A stretch of 10,125 nucleotides of DNA from Cyclobacteriaceae bacterium (GCA_009885605.1 VFKK01000069.1:1-10125), one strand, 5' to 3'. Positions 1 through 6,531 are shown, numbered from the stretch's first letter. Translations and numbers: made by a program. The notes: a model not told the origin generated them from the sequence alone.

Positions 1-63
1 GATACCATAGTCCATGGCTGGTTTTTTGAACTTCAATCGAATAATTTGAAAGCTGACCTTTAA
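1..63 (+). CDS. C-terminal end of a probable beta-class carbonic anhydrase (partial, 5' end outside window)
   Basis: Frame 1 reads open from the first base for 20 codons to a TAA at 61-63. The peptide is DTIVHGWFFELQSNNLKADL. The core IVHGW(F/V)(F/Y)(E/D)L followed by a short N/G-rich turn and LK.DL resembles the end of beta-carbonic anhydrases, zinc enzymes that interconvert CO2 and bicarbonate, where a (I/V)HGW strand precedes the C-terminal helix. None of the zinc ligands lie inside the window, so the call rests on this short tail alone. It runs convergent to the lytTR operon. Other proteins could end this way, so confidence is moderate. Confidence 0.5.
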   Translation, partial: DTIVHGWFFELQSNNLKADL

Positions 64-108
64 AAAAAGCATTAGAAATTCTTATCCTTATATCCATCGA
101 TTGGCGCC

Positions 109-131
109 GCCGGAAGTGTCGTCACTCCGGC
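109..131. repeat. Imperfect inverted repeat (hairpin)
   Basis: GCCGGA at 109-114 pairs with TCCGGC at 126-131. After one unpaired A at 115, GTG at 116-118 pairs with CAC at 123-125, leaving a TCGT loop. The GC-rich stem lies 45 bases after the plus-strand stop at 63 and could end that transcript, but the bases after it (ATTAATAGG) are not a T run. Confidence 0.45.
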
Positions 132-149
132 ATTAATAGGATAAAAAGA

Positions 150-169
150 CGTGAGTGGATATACTCACG
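150..169. repeat. Perfect 7-bp inverted repeat (hairpin)
   Basis: CGTGAGT at 150-156 pairs perfectly with ACTCACG at 163-169 around a 6-base loop, GGATAT. It lies between convergent genes, and on the minus strand it is preceded by the 3' flank of the regulator gene. It could act as a Rho-independent-like end or as RNA 3' protection. No T tract supports a strong terminator call. Confidence 0.4.
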
Positions 170-300
170 CAGGCAAATAGATTTCAGAAATCGGTGTCCT
201 TTTGGGACTACAACCCAGTCAGGTTTATGAATACCGAAATTTTGCCGCTGGCTTATCTAAGCAATTGAAAATTCATACGAACACTTGATTTTGGATTTCT

Positions 301-324
301 TCGGTCTTCCGTCATCGGTCTTCC
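301..324. repeat. Short near-tandem repeat, 10-base unit with 14-base period
   Basis: TCGGTCTTCC occurs at 301-310 and again, identically, at 315-324, separated by GTCA. The preceding bases (TTTCT) and the unit look like a decayed stretch of GGAAGACCGA-type simple repeat read on the other strand. It sits in the 3' flank of the minus-strand regulator gene. Confidence 0.5.
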
Positions 325-378
325 AACCCGCTACTTAAAGAAAATTCGCCTACGGGCAGAAAAGCATTCACCCAGTGT

Positions 379-1140
379 CTATTTAACCCATTTCCCCAAA
401 AAATCCTGGAAAACATCCTTGTAGTTTTCTCCTACAGCGATGTTGTGTGTGCCGATTTGGATCACGTTTTTGGAAATCGAATCAATGTGATTTAAAGCAA
501 TAATAAACGATCTGTGCACCCGCATAAATTGATTTTTGGGAAGCATCTCTTCCATACTTTTCAGACTCGTCAGCGATAAAAGCGGGTGAGTCTTGGAAAG
601 TAAATGAACCTTCACATAATCCTTGTAAGCTTCCACAAAGGAGATATCCTTCAGCATCACTTTGACCAGCTGATATTCAACTTTCAAAAAAATATAATCA
701 AGAGAAGTTGCCTCAGAACTACTAGTGGCAGAAACAGGCAAGGAAGCTGGCGGTGCAGAAGATAACCGCTCAAAATACTGATATGCCTTGGTAGCGGCGT
801 TCAGAAATTCTTCGTAGCTGTAAGGTTTTAACAGATAATCCAGCGCTTCGACCTTGTACCCCTCTATCGCAAATTGATGGTAAGCTGTCGCAAAAATTAT
901 TCGGGTATTCTCAGCATTTTTCTTTCCATCAAGCACTCTGGCAAGTTCCATCCCGGAGAGATCAGGCATTTGGATATCCAGAAAAACAAGTTGGACTTCA
1001 TTCTGATTGATGAAACTCAGTGCCTCGATTGCATTTGAAAATCGCCCGACAAGCTTTAGAAAGGATGTCTGACCAATAAACTTACTGACCAGTTCAAGGG
1101 CCAGAGGTTCGTCATCGATAGCTACACAGTTGAGGATCAT
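379..1140 (-). CDS. LytTR-family response regulator (LytR/AlgR type)
   Basis: DNA-binding response regulator of a two-component system, 253 residues from the chosen start. The N-terminal receiver domain (about 1-120) has the acidic pair D9-D10, phosphoacceptor D55 in FLDIQMPDLSG, switch T85 and K105 in LLKPYS. A Ser/Ala/Pro-rich linker (about 125-148) leads to a LytTR domain (about 150-250) with the typical YKDYVKVHL and MRVHRSFIIALNHI segments. This fold binds pairs of short direct repeats. The frame extends nine codons further upstream, but I chose the ATG at 1138-1140 because it forms an ATGA overlap with the stop of the kinase gene, implying translational coupling, and because MILNCVAIDDEP is a typical receiver start. 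The protein is expected in the cytoplasm, phosphorylated by the kinase encoded just upstream. Confidence 0.93.
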   Translation of the reverse strand: MILNCVAIDDEPLALELVSKFIGQTSFLKLVGRFSNAIEALSFINQNEVQLVFLDIQMPDLSGMELARVLDGKKNAENTRIIFATAYHQFAIEGYKVEALDYLLKPYSYEEFLNAATKAYQYFERLSSAPPASLPVSATSSSEATSLDYIFLKVEYQLVKVMLKDISFVEAYKDYVKVHLLSKTHPLLSLTSLKSMEEMLPKNQFMRVHRSFIIALNHIDSISKNVIQIGTHNIAVGENYKDVFQDFLGKWVK

Positions 1141-2210
1141 GCCAGGTTGATAGTAAGATTTACCCAATACTCCTGATTGGTTTCGTCTTTACCAAATTTC
1201 AATCGGTGTTTGTCAGGATAAAGTAAGGTTAATCGCCTCTGTGTGTTCACCAGTCCTATCCCATTCTCTTTGGCTTCAGGGCTTTCAGGATTGATCGGAA
1301 AGACATGGTTTTTGGTCTCGAAAAACAAGGTATCACCCATCACTTCCAGTTTAATCTTGATGATGCTTTCATGCTGAGAGCTGATTCCGTGTTTAAATGA
1401 ATTTTCCAGAAAAGGCAAGAGCAACATAGGAGCGATCACCAGATCTTCTTTGAGATCATCAATCTGAATATCAAGTTTTACTTTTTCTGTGAGACGCATT
1501 TTCATCAGTTCAATGTAATCCTTGATGAAGTTTACTTCTTTACTCAGAAGTGTTTGATCTTTTTGATTTTCATAAAGCACATATCGCATCATTCTGGAAA
1601 GTTTCAGAAGAGCTTCCTGCGCCTTTTTCACATCAATATTTGTCAATGCATAGATATTATTTAATGTATTGAAGAAGAAATGCGGGTTGATTTGTGCTTT
1701 GAGAAAAGAGAGCTCTGTGTTGATTCGTTGACGGTCGAGTTCCCGCCGAAGAGTTTCATCTTTTTGCCATTTCTGAACAGAAGCCACCGAAGTACTGATT
1801 CCGATCGTAAGCAAATAGAACATCAAGTGGGTAATATCAGAGGACATTCTTCTGCCTCTAGGAACGTAAGGCTTATCCGGATTGAAAGCATTATGGATGA
1901 GTTCCGGAAGGTTTATGAGGTTTTCGAAGTTGATGATTAATATAATGTAGACGGTAGCACCTGTTAAGATGATCAGAAAATAAGCGTAGACTTTATCCTT
2001 GAGTAGAAACCTTGGAACCAACAAAAACATATTGGTGTAAAAAACTGCCATCAGCAGGATACCGAGGAAAAGTTGTCTCCACCAGAATTCATCAGGAATA
2101 TCTATCCTCCAGGAAAGGGGGGAAATGAAGAGTAATACTGTACTGAGCATTGACCAACCCAAAATATGGGCGATGACAGAAACTCGTTTATTTGGACTTA
2201 AGGAAACCAT
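1137..2210 (-). CDS. LytS-like membrane sensor histidine kinase (His_kinase PF06580 type)
   Basis: Sensor kinase of 357 residues from the chosen start. Four hydrophobic segments (roughly 10-31, 45-66, 75-94 and 124-145) anchor it in the inner membrane, with no large external sensor domain. A short coiled linker then leads to the His_kinase motif QINPHFFFNTLN, with phosphorylated H177. The C-terminal ATPase has an N box, FLENSFKHG (267-275), and a G box, GIGLVN (317-322). PHFFF replaces the more usual PHFLF, a mild change. An in-frame ATG at 2294 would add 28 residues, but it lies upstream of the candidate promoter at 2230-2261, so the ATG at 2208-2210 (MVSLSPNKR) is preferred. The stop overlaps the regulator start by four bases, so both are made from one transcript. 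The signal sensed cannot be read from sequence. Confidence 0.92.
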   Translation of the reverse strand: MVSLSPNKRVSVIAHILGWSMLSTVLLFISPLSWRIDIPDEFWWRQLFLGILLMAVFYTNMFLLVPRFLLKDKVYAYFLIILTGATVYIILIINFENLINLPELIHNAFNPDKPYVPRGRRMSSDITHLMFYLLTIGISTSVASVQKWQKDETLRRELDRQRINTELSFLKAQINPHFFFNTLNNIYALTNIDVKKAQEALLKLSRMMRYVLYENQKDQTLLSKEVNFIKDYIELMKMRLTEKVKLDIQIDDLKEDLVIAPMLLLPFLENSFKHGISSQHESIIKIKLEVMGDTLFFETKNHVFPINPESPEAKENGIGLVNTQRRLTLLYPDKHRLKFGKDETNQEYWVNLTINLA

Positions 2211-2229
2211 AGACCTGATATTCAATGCC

Positions 2230-2261
2230 CAAACTAAACAAAAGAAGTTTTGTAACTCAAA
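2230..2261 (-). promoter_or_regulatory. Candidate Bacteroidota promoter for the kinase-regulator operon
   Basis: On the minus strand, TTTG (2261-2258) is followed by 20 bases and then TTAGTTTG (2237-2230), which matches TAnnTTTG except for one base. Transcription would begin near 2223, giving a leader of about 13 bases before the ATG at 2210. The second base of the -7 element is the mismatch, so this is a plausible but unproven site. Confidence 0.4.
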
Positions 2262-2310
2262 TCTAATCTGCCAATAGGCTAATTCTACCTTCAAAAGTAC
2301 TCATAGAGTA

Positions 2311-2347
2311 GATAAACCCGTTTGACGGACATTTTTCAAAGTTTATC
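2311..2347. promoter_or_regulatory. Candidate operator: dyad plus LytTR-like direct repeat
   Basis: GATAAAC (2311-2317) and GTTTATC (2341-2347) are perfect inverted copies, and inside them TTTGA (2321-2325) mirrors TCAAA (2336-2340). The same stretch contains CCCGTTTGA (2317-2325) and AAAGTTTAT (2338-2346). Their GTT cores are exactly 21 bases apart, two helical turns, as in the direct-repeat sites of LytTR regulators (consensus [TA][AC][CA]GTTN[AG][TG], spacer 12-13). The second copy matches fully; the first misses its outer two positions. The element lies between the two divergent promoter candidates, about 70 bases upstream of the predicted start for the outer-membrane gene. Confidence 0.45.
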
Positions 2348-2362
2348 AGGTGAAAGGAAGGG

Positions 2363-2395
2363 TTTGTCGACTAATCTCCGAGGATGGTCTATTTG
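2363..2395 (+). promoter_or_regulatory. Candidate Bacteroidota promoter for the outer-membrane protein gene
   Basis: TTTG (2363-2366), 21 bases, then TCTATTTG (2388-2395), one mismatch to TAnnTTTG. Transcription would start near 2402 and give a leader of about 68 bases. That leader contains a 6-bp hairpin, ATTGGG at 2437-2442 with CCCAAT at 2449-2454, ending 15 bases before the ATG. The candidate operator at 2311-2347 ends 15 bases upstream of the -33 element, a position suited to an activator. Confidence 0.4.
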
Positions 2396-2469
2396 ATCAG
2401 ATTATCCAAAACATTACCTCGTTTTTTGGGGTATCAATTGGGAAACAACCCAATACTCGAACAATTATT

Positions 2470-4980
2470 ATGAAAAAGGTATTTAATCTGATCTTGTTTT
2501 TTACGCTTCTATGCTCCGCAAATGTTTTTGCCCAGCAGAATGCGAACCAAGACACACCCGCACGAATCATTGGTGTTGCCAAGGATGGGAAAAGCGGTGA
2601 ACCAGTAGCATATGCTACAGCTGCACTTTATAAGGCAGGAACCGATACTAACGTGGCCGGTGCAGTAGCTGACGGAGATGGCCAATTCTACATTGTAGGA
2701 TTTGAGCCGGGAGAATATGAATTGAAAATTACTTTCCTGGGATTTGAAACCTACTCCAAAACAGGTATCAGCATCACTTCAATAAATGGAGATTTGAACC
2801 TAGGTGATATCATGATGAACGATGAGGGTCTTGCCCTTGAGGAAATAACCGTTCAAGGCCAGCGTGATCTGATCGAGGAGCGCGTAGACCGTACAATCTA
2901 CAAAGCTGAAAACGATAAGACTACAGCGGGTGGTGATGGTATCGACGTGTTGAGAAGAGTTCCTATGCTTTCAGTAGACATGGACGGAAACGTCTCTATG
3001 AGAGGAAGTGCTAACATACTTGTCTTGATTGACAACAGGCCTTCTGCTATAGCAGCAAGCAGCATTGCGGATGCATTGAGACAAATACCTGCTGACGAAA
3101 TTAAAGCAGTAGAAGTAATTACTTCTCCTTCTGCGCGATTTGATGCGGAAGGTACTTCCGGAGTCATCAATATTGTGACCAAAAAGAACAACTTACAAGG
3201 TATGACACTGAATGTTAATAGTGGTGTTGGCTTAAGAGGTTCCAACCTTGGATTAAACGGTTCGGCAAGAAAAGGAAAGTTTGGATTTTCGATTGGTGGA
3301 TTCGGAAGATCAGGATACAATATTCTGGGCGAATTTGAAAACAAGCAAGTGGTAACAAACCCTTCCGGACTTGTTTCAACTGTCCTTCAATCTTCTGAAA
3401 CTAAAAGAAACGAGATTTTCGGAAGATATAATTTCGGGGTTGATTATTCTATCAACAAGTTCAACTTCCTTACCGGAGCAGTGAATTTTGGCCTTAGGAA
3501 CTCGAACAACTTTCAAAACAACTTCTTAACTCAAAACTTCCTTGAGGGTAAATTGGTCAATTCAGCATTGCGCGAAACTGACACGAAAGATCAGTCAAAC
3601 TCTGTGGACATAAGTTTGAACTATACCAAGACATTTGAGAAAAAAGGGAAAGAAATAAGTTTTCTTACACTTTATAGTTTGAACAACAGAGAAAATTCAT
3701 TTGTAAACACGCTGTTTGAAAATGATTTCGCTACCATTAATTCCAGATTGAAAAATGACAACCCAAGCAAGAATGAAGAATTCACAGTTCAGCTCGACTT
3801 CGTAACGCCAATGGGACCAGATGGTAATCAGATACTTGAATACGGTGCAAAGAATATTATGAGAAAAGCTTTTTCTGATTTCGCATACTTTCAGGCCGAT
3901 GGTGCGGACGGCGAATACGAAGTCAATACAAACCCATCTTTAAGCAACGAGTTTAGCTATGATCAGAATGTGAGCGCGGGGTATTTATCTTACACATTTA
4001 CTTTCTTAAAAAACTATACTTTCAAGCCAGGAATAAGATATGAATACACGACTGTCAATGCTGATTTCAAAACGGAGTTAACAGCTGAGATTCCATCATA
4101 CGGAACATTGGTTCCCAGCATGAACCTAAGTAGAAAGCTCGCTAACGGAAACTTAATCAAGGCGGCCTACAACAGAAGAATTTCACGTCCATCTCTGAGA
4201 TTCCTGAATCCAAACGTGGAGGCTTCTAACCCGCTTCAGATTTCTCAGGGTAATCCGCTTCTGGATCCTGAATTGACAGATAACTACGAGTTGGGATACA
4301 GCACGTTTATCAAAGGAACTACTCTGAACTTCACAGGATTTTTCAGAAACACAACCGGATCAATTCAGTCTGTCAGAAATGTATTGGCAGGTGGTATAAT
4401 CTCTACTACCTATGAAAACATCGGACAAGAGCAGGCAATAGGTATGAGTATGTTTGCAAACGTGAATATCAATAACAAATTCTCTCTAAACGGAGGCATT
4501 GATACTTACTATGCTATGCTGGACAATAACCTGACCGATCCAAAGTTTGCTGCGTCAAACGAAGGCTTTGTCGTAAGCGGACGAGTAATGGGTAACTATA
4601 CGCTTCCTAAATCATGGCAGGTTCAGCTTTTCACGTTTGCTCGTGGAAACCAGGTTCAGCTTCAGGGTTCACAGGGAGGTTTTGCAGCATACGGTCTAAG
4701 TTTGAATAAGCAATTCAAAGAGAAAAGAGGAAGCATAGGTTTTGGAGCTGAAAACTTCCTTGCAAAGGAGTTTATCATCAGAAATGAAACTATTACTCCC
4801 ACGATCATTCAGAATAGCACAAATGCTATCCGTAACATGAACTTCAAAGTGAACTTCAGCTACAGAATCGGTAAACTGAGCATGGATCAGGGTGGTCCAA
4901 AAAGAAAGAAAGCTGTTAACAATGATGACTTGAAAGGTGGAGGAGATGAGAACAACGCTCAAAACAACCGTCCTAACTAA
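2470..4980 (+). CDS. TonB-receptor-like outer-membrane beta-barrel protein (PF14905 type)
   Basis: An 836-residue outer-membrane protein. A signal peptide covers residues 1-21 (MKKVFNLILFF...SANVFA, cut before QQ). Residues about 31-105 form a carboxypeptidase-regulatory-like Ig domain (GEPVAYATAAL, FEPGEYELKITFLGFE). A connecting EEITVQG strand at 124-130 leads to a plug domain (about 138-238) with VLRRVPMLSVDMDGNVSMRG, VLIDNRPSA and SPSARFDAEGTSGVINIVTKK. The remainder is a barrel of alternating aromatic and polar strands, including RRISRPSLRFLNP and GNPLLDPE, typical of this family. The last strand (FKVNFSYRIGKL) is followed by a 33-residue polar tail rich in N, D, G and K. The frame opens 40 codons earlier at 2350, but only the ATG at 2470 gives a signal peptide. 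The cargo is unknown; members are often annotated as TonB-dependent receptors. It is divergent from a two-component system that may control it. Confidence 0.9.
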   Translation: MKKVFNLILFFTLLCSANVFAQQNANQDTPARIIGVAKDGKSGEPVAYATAALYKAGTDTNVAGAVADGDGQFYIVGFEPGEYELKITFLGFETYSKTGISITSINGDLNLGDIMMNDEGLALEEITVQGQRDLIEERVDRTIYKAENDKTTAGGDGIDVLRRVPMLSVDMDGNVSMRGSANILVLIDNRPSAIAASSIADALRQIPADEIKAVEVITSPSARFDAEGTSGVINIVTKKNNLQGMTLNVNSGVGLRGSNLGLNGSARKGKFGFSIGGFGRSGYNILGEFENKQVVTNPSGLVSTVLQSSETKRNEIFGRYNFGVDYSINKFNFLTGAVNFGLRNSNNFQNNFLTQNFLEGKLVNSALRETDTKDQSNSVDISLNYTKTFEKKGKEISFLTLYSLNNRENSFVNTLFENDFATINSRLKNDNPSKNEEFTVQLDFVTPMGPDGNQILEYGAKNIMRKAFSDFAYFQADGADGEYEVNTNPSLSNEFSYDQNVSAGYLSYTFTFLKNYTFKPGIRYEYTTVNADFKTELTAEIPSYGTLVPSMNLSRKLANGNLIKAAYNRRISRPSLRFLNPNVEASNPLQISQGNPLLDPELTDNYELGYSTFIKGTTLNFTGFFRNTTGSIQSVRNVLAGGIISTTYENIGQEQAIGMSMFANVNINNKFSLNGGIDTYYAMLDNNLTDPKFAASNEGFVVSGRVMGNYTLPKSWQVQLFTFARGNQVQLQGSQGGFAAYGLSLNKQFKEKRGSIGFGAENFLAKEFIIRNETITPTIIQNSTNAIRNMNFKVNFSYRIGKLSMDQGGPKRKKAVNNDDLKGGGDENNAQNNRPN

Positions 4981-5001
4981 TAAAACTTAAAACAAGAAAA
5001 A

Positions 5002-5035
5002 GCCCGGATTGGAACGTATTCAGTCCAGGCCTTTT
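5002..5035 (+). terminator. Probable terminator of the outer-membrane protein gene
   Basis: GCCCGGATTG (5002-5011) pairs with CAGTCCAGGC (5021-5030), with one C-A mismatch and one T-G wobble, around a 9-base loop. CTTTTCTC follows. It begins 21 bases after the stop at 4980, the expected position for a Rho-independent terminator. Confidence 0.6.
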
Positions 5036-5050
5036 CTCAAAAAAATAAAA

Positions 5051-5084
5051 GACTCAGAGTAATCCTTTTTGGAAATTCCGAGTC
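5051..5084. repeat. Second hairpin downstream of the outer-membrane protein gene
   Basis: GACTC (5051-5055) pairs with GAGTC (5080-5084), and the stem can continue imperfectly through GAGT with ATTCC towards a T-rich loop. No T run follows, so this is a stem-loop of unknown role rather than a clear terminator. It lies between two terminator-like hairpins. Confidence 0.4.
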
Positions 5085-5122
5085 TAAAGATTTAAAGATT
5101 GATGATTGGGTAACAAGAAAAA

Positions 5123-5154
5123 CCCGGCTACAAAGTGGCCGGGCTTTTTGTTTT
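5123..5154. terminator. Strong terminator-like hairpin, possibly bidirectional
   Basis: CCCGGCTA (5123-5130) pairs with TGGCCGGG (5136-5143), with one wobble pair and a 5-base loop. CTTTTTGTTTT follows on the plus strand, and AACAAGAAAAA precedes, giving a T-rich tract on the minus strand too. It is the third stem after the outer-membrane protein gene and could back up the first terminator, or end the rare minus-strand transcripts that pass 5414. Confidence 0.7.
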
Positions 5155-5184
5155 ATTGGACCAAGTAACACGGGAAACGAGTTG

Positions 5185-5226
5185 CACGGAGTTTCACAGA
5201 GGAAAGCACGGAGTTACACGGAGTTT
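5185..5226. repeat. Tandem degenerate CACGGAGTT repeat cluster
   Basis: Copies of a 10-base unit occur at 5185-5194 (CACGGAGTTT), 5195-5204 (degenerate, CACAGAGGAA), 5207-5216 (CACGGAGTTA) and 5217-5226 (CACGGAGTTT). The mixture of CACGGAG and CACAGAGG words resembles low-complexity intergenic repeats that I recall from many unrelated bacterial genomes; that recollection is not verified here. Confidence 0.65.
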
Positions 5227-5367
5227 GTTTTTCAATCTGTCGGAAGTGTATCTGAGCGAGTTTACTATACTTTCGACTTAGCGCCGTAGCGAGAGATTTT
5301 TTGTTCTATTTAGTTTAAATAAAAGTCCGACTTCTGGAGAAGCAGGACAACACTAGAATAATCGAAA

Positions 5368-5384
5368 CTGCGCCTCTGCGGGAG
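5368..5384. repeat. Single CGCAGAGGCGCAG-like repeat fragment
   Basis: Read on the minus strand the bases are CTCCCGCAGAGGCGCAG, which looks like one or two decayed units of a CGCAGAG-type intergenic repeat related in style to the CACGGAG cluster 140 bases away. It is short, so the call rests on resemblance alone. Confidence 0.35.
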
Positions 5385-5413
5385 ATAAAGGACTATAAAT
5401 GGTCTAAAAAAAG

Positions 5414-5443
5414 AAAACCCGACCAAATTAATGATCGGGTTTT
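5414..5443 (-). terminator. Terminator of pdhB (symmetrical, could act both ways)
   Basis: AAAACCCGA (5414-5422) pairs with TCGGGTTTT (5435-5443), 9 bp with an A/T-rich loop region. Read on the minus strand, the stem is followed by TTTTCTTTTTTTAG, a clear T tract, 25 bases after the pdhB stop at 5468. On the plus strand it is followed by TTTATATC, so it could also stop converging transcription. Confidence 0.75.
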
Positions 5444-5467
5444 TTATATCAGTCAATCTGTTTATGA

Positions 5468-6448
5468 CTATTTTTTATAACAGACGGTTTTAATTGCGTC
5501 TACAGTTCTTTTTACGTTAGGAAGAGTCACGTCAATGTAAGCCGGAGAGTAACTTAAAGGAATGTCCATGGAGTTTACGCGGATCACAGGTGCATCAAGG
5601 TAATCAAATGCGTATCTCTGGAAGTGGTAGGTGAGTTCCGAGGAAATTCCTGCTATAGGGTTTGCCTCTTCTACGATAACGACACGATTGGTTTTCTTTA
5701 CTGATTCCAGGCAAGTAGCGTAATCAATAGGACGAACAGTTCTCAGATCGATCACTTCGCATTCGATCCCTTCTTTGGCCATCACTTCAGCAGCTTCCAA
5801 AGCTACTTTCATCATTTTACCGAAAGAAATCACCGTTACATCTTTTCCTTTTCTTTTGATATCCGCTACACCTATTGGAAGTAAATACTCTCCCTCAGGT
5901 ACCTCACCTTTATCGCTGTACATTACCTCAGATTCCATGAAAATCACAGGATCAGGGTCGCGGATAGCGGCTTTCATCAGTCCTTTTGCATCGTAAGGAT
6001 TAGAAGGCACAATTACTTTCAATCCGGGAGTATTGGCAAACCAGTTTTCAAAGTTTGAAGAGTGAGTAGCACCAAGTTGCCCGGCATTACCTGTTGGACC
6101 TCTGAATACGATCGGAACGCTGTAAGCACCGCCTGACATGGCTAGCATCTTGGCAGCGGAGTTGATAATCTGATCAATCGCAACCAAAGAAAAGTTGAAA
6201 GTCATGAATTCAATAATAGGTTTCAAGCCGTTCATCGCTGCACCAACTCCCAAACCTGCGAATCCAAGTTCAGCAATAGGCGTATCGATTACTCTCTCAG
6301 GACCAAACTCTTCCAGCATCCCTTGAGATACTTTATAAGCCCCATGGTATTCAGCTACTTCCTCGCCCATCAAAAAGACGTTTTTGTCACGTCTCATCTC
6401 TTCGGACATCGCCTCTCTCAAGGCCTCTCGAAACTGTATTTCTCTCAT
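5468..6448 (-). CDS. pdhB: Pyruvate dehydrogenase E1 component, beta subunit
   Basis: A 326-residue protein, the usual length for this subunit. With the alpha subunit it forms the thiamine-diphosphate-dependent E1 heterotetramer that decarboxylates pyruvate and acetylates the lipoyl group of E2 in the cytoplasmic pyruvate dehydrogenase complex. The transketolase pyrimidine-binding domain (about 4-180) shows GEEVAEYHGAYKVSQG (28-43), IDTPIAELGF with E60, the glutamate that activates the cofactor, FMTFNF, and GATHSS with the conserved H129. The C-terminal domain (about 195-315) has the typical VEEANPIAGISSE segment. The start MREIQFREALREAM is standard. Branched-chain E1-beta is the main alternative, but the overall pattern fits the pyruvate enzyme better. 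No alpha-subunit gene is adjacent in the window. It lies 83 bases downstream of the aldehyde dehydrogenase gene and may have its own promoter. Confidence 0.93.
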   Translation of the reverse strand: MREIQFREALREAMSEEMRRDKNVFLMGEEVAEYHGAYKVSQGMLEEFGPERVIDTPIAELGFAGLGVGAAMNGLKPIIEFMTFNFSLVAIDQIINSAAKMLAMSGGAYSVPIVFRGPTGNAGQLGATHSSNFENWFANTPGLKVIVPSNPYDAKGLMKAAIRDPDPVIFMESEVMYSDKGEVPEGEYLLPIGVADIKRKGKDVTVISFGKMMKVALEAAEVMAKEGIECEVIDLRTVRPIDYATCLESVKKTNRVVIVEEANPIAGISSELTYHFQRYAFDYLDAPVIRVNSMDIPLSYSPAYIDVTLPNVKRTVDAIKTVCYKK

Positions 6449-6500
6449 TGGTTCAAAACAAAATTTTGGAGCGTAAAAATAGAAAGGATTCGGCCAAAAG

Positions 6501-6508
6501 CAAAAATA
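6501..6508 (-). promoter_or_regulatory. Candidate -7 element for pdhB
   Basis: The minus strand reads TATTTTTG, a full match to TAnnTTTG, 52 bases before the pdhB ATG and inside the 83-base gap after the aldehyde dehydrogenase stop. I find no TTG at the usual distance upstream, so this is half a promoter at best. Confidence 0.3.
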
Positions 6509-6531
6509 ACCGCGGTTTTGTCCGGTTTCAT

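Larger units (their letters stand above)
64..378. other. Convergent intergenic region with hairpins and a short repeat, no gene seen
   Basis: This stretch lies between the plus-strand gene end at 63 and the minus-strand regulator stop at 379. I find no convincing reading frame. It contains a hairpin at 109-131, a second at 150-169, a very small one at 196-208 (GTCC/GGAC) and a near-tandem repeat at 301-324. None of the hairpins is followed by a clean T tract, so none is a textbook terminator. Confidence 0.6.
5155..5413. other. Intergenic region without a gene, containing decayed dispersed repeats
   Basis: No convincing reading frame is present. The stretch carries the CACGGAG cluster at 5185-5226, a CGCAGAGG-like piece at 5368-5384, and an imperfect hairpin at 5325-5348 (GTCC/GGAC outer, CTTCT/AGAAG inner, two mismatches). 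It separates two converging transcription units, the outer-membrane gene on the plus strand and pdhB on the minus strand. Confidence 0.6.

Noticed and set aside
2211..2294. 28-codon N-terminal extension of the histidine kinase
   Set aside because: The added segment lies upstream of the candidate promoter, and MVSLSPNKR at 2210 leads directly into the first membrane helix as expected.
2350..2469. Upstream 40-codon extension of the outer-membrane protein
   Set aside because: It would bury the clear signal peptide that begins at 2470, and it overlaps the candidate promoter at 2363-2395.
2898..3344. 148-codon minus-strand frame inside the outer-membrane protein gene
   Set aside because: Antisense to the plug and early barrel coding region, rich in P, S and L as shadows often are, with no promoter or domain.
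111..5249. CGGAAGTGT shared at 111-119 and 5241-5249
   Set aside because: A 9-base match between two spots in 10 kb is expected many times by chance, and the flanking bases do not align.
5155..5413. Possible CRISPR-like or tRNA structure in the long spacer
   Set aside because: The CACGGAG units are contiguous without spacers, and no cloverleaf could be drawn.
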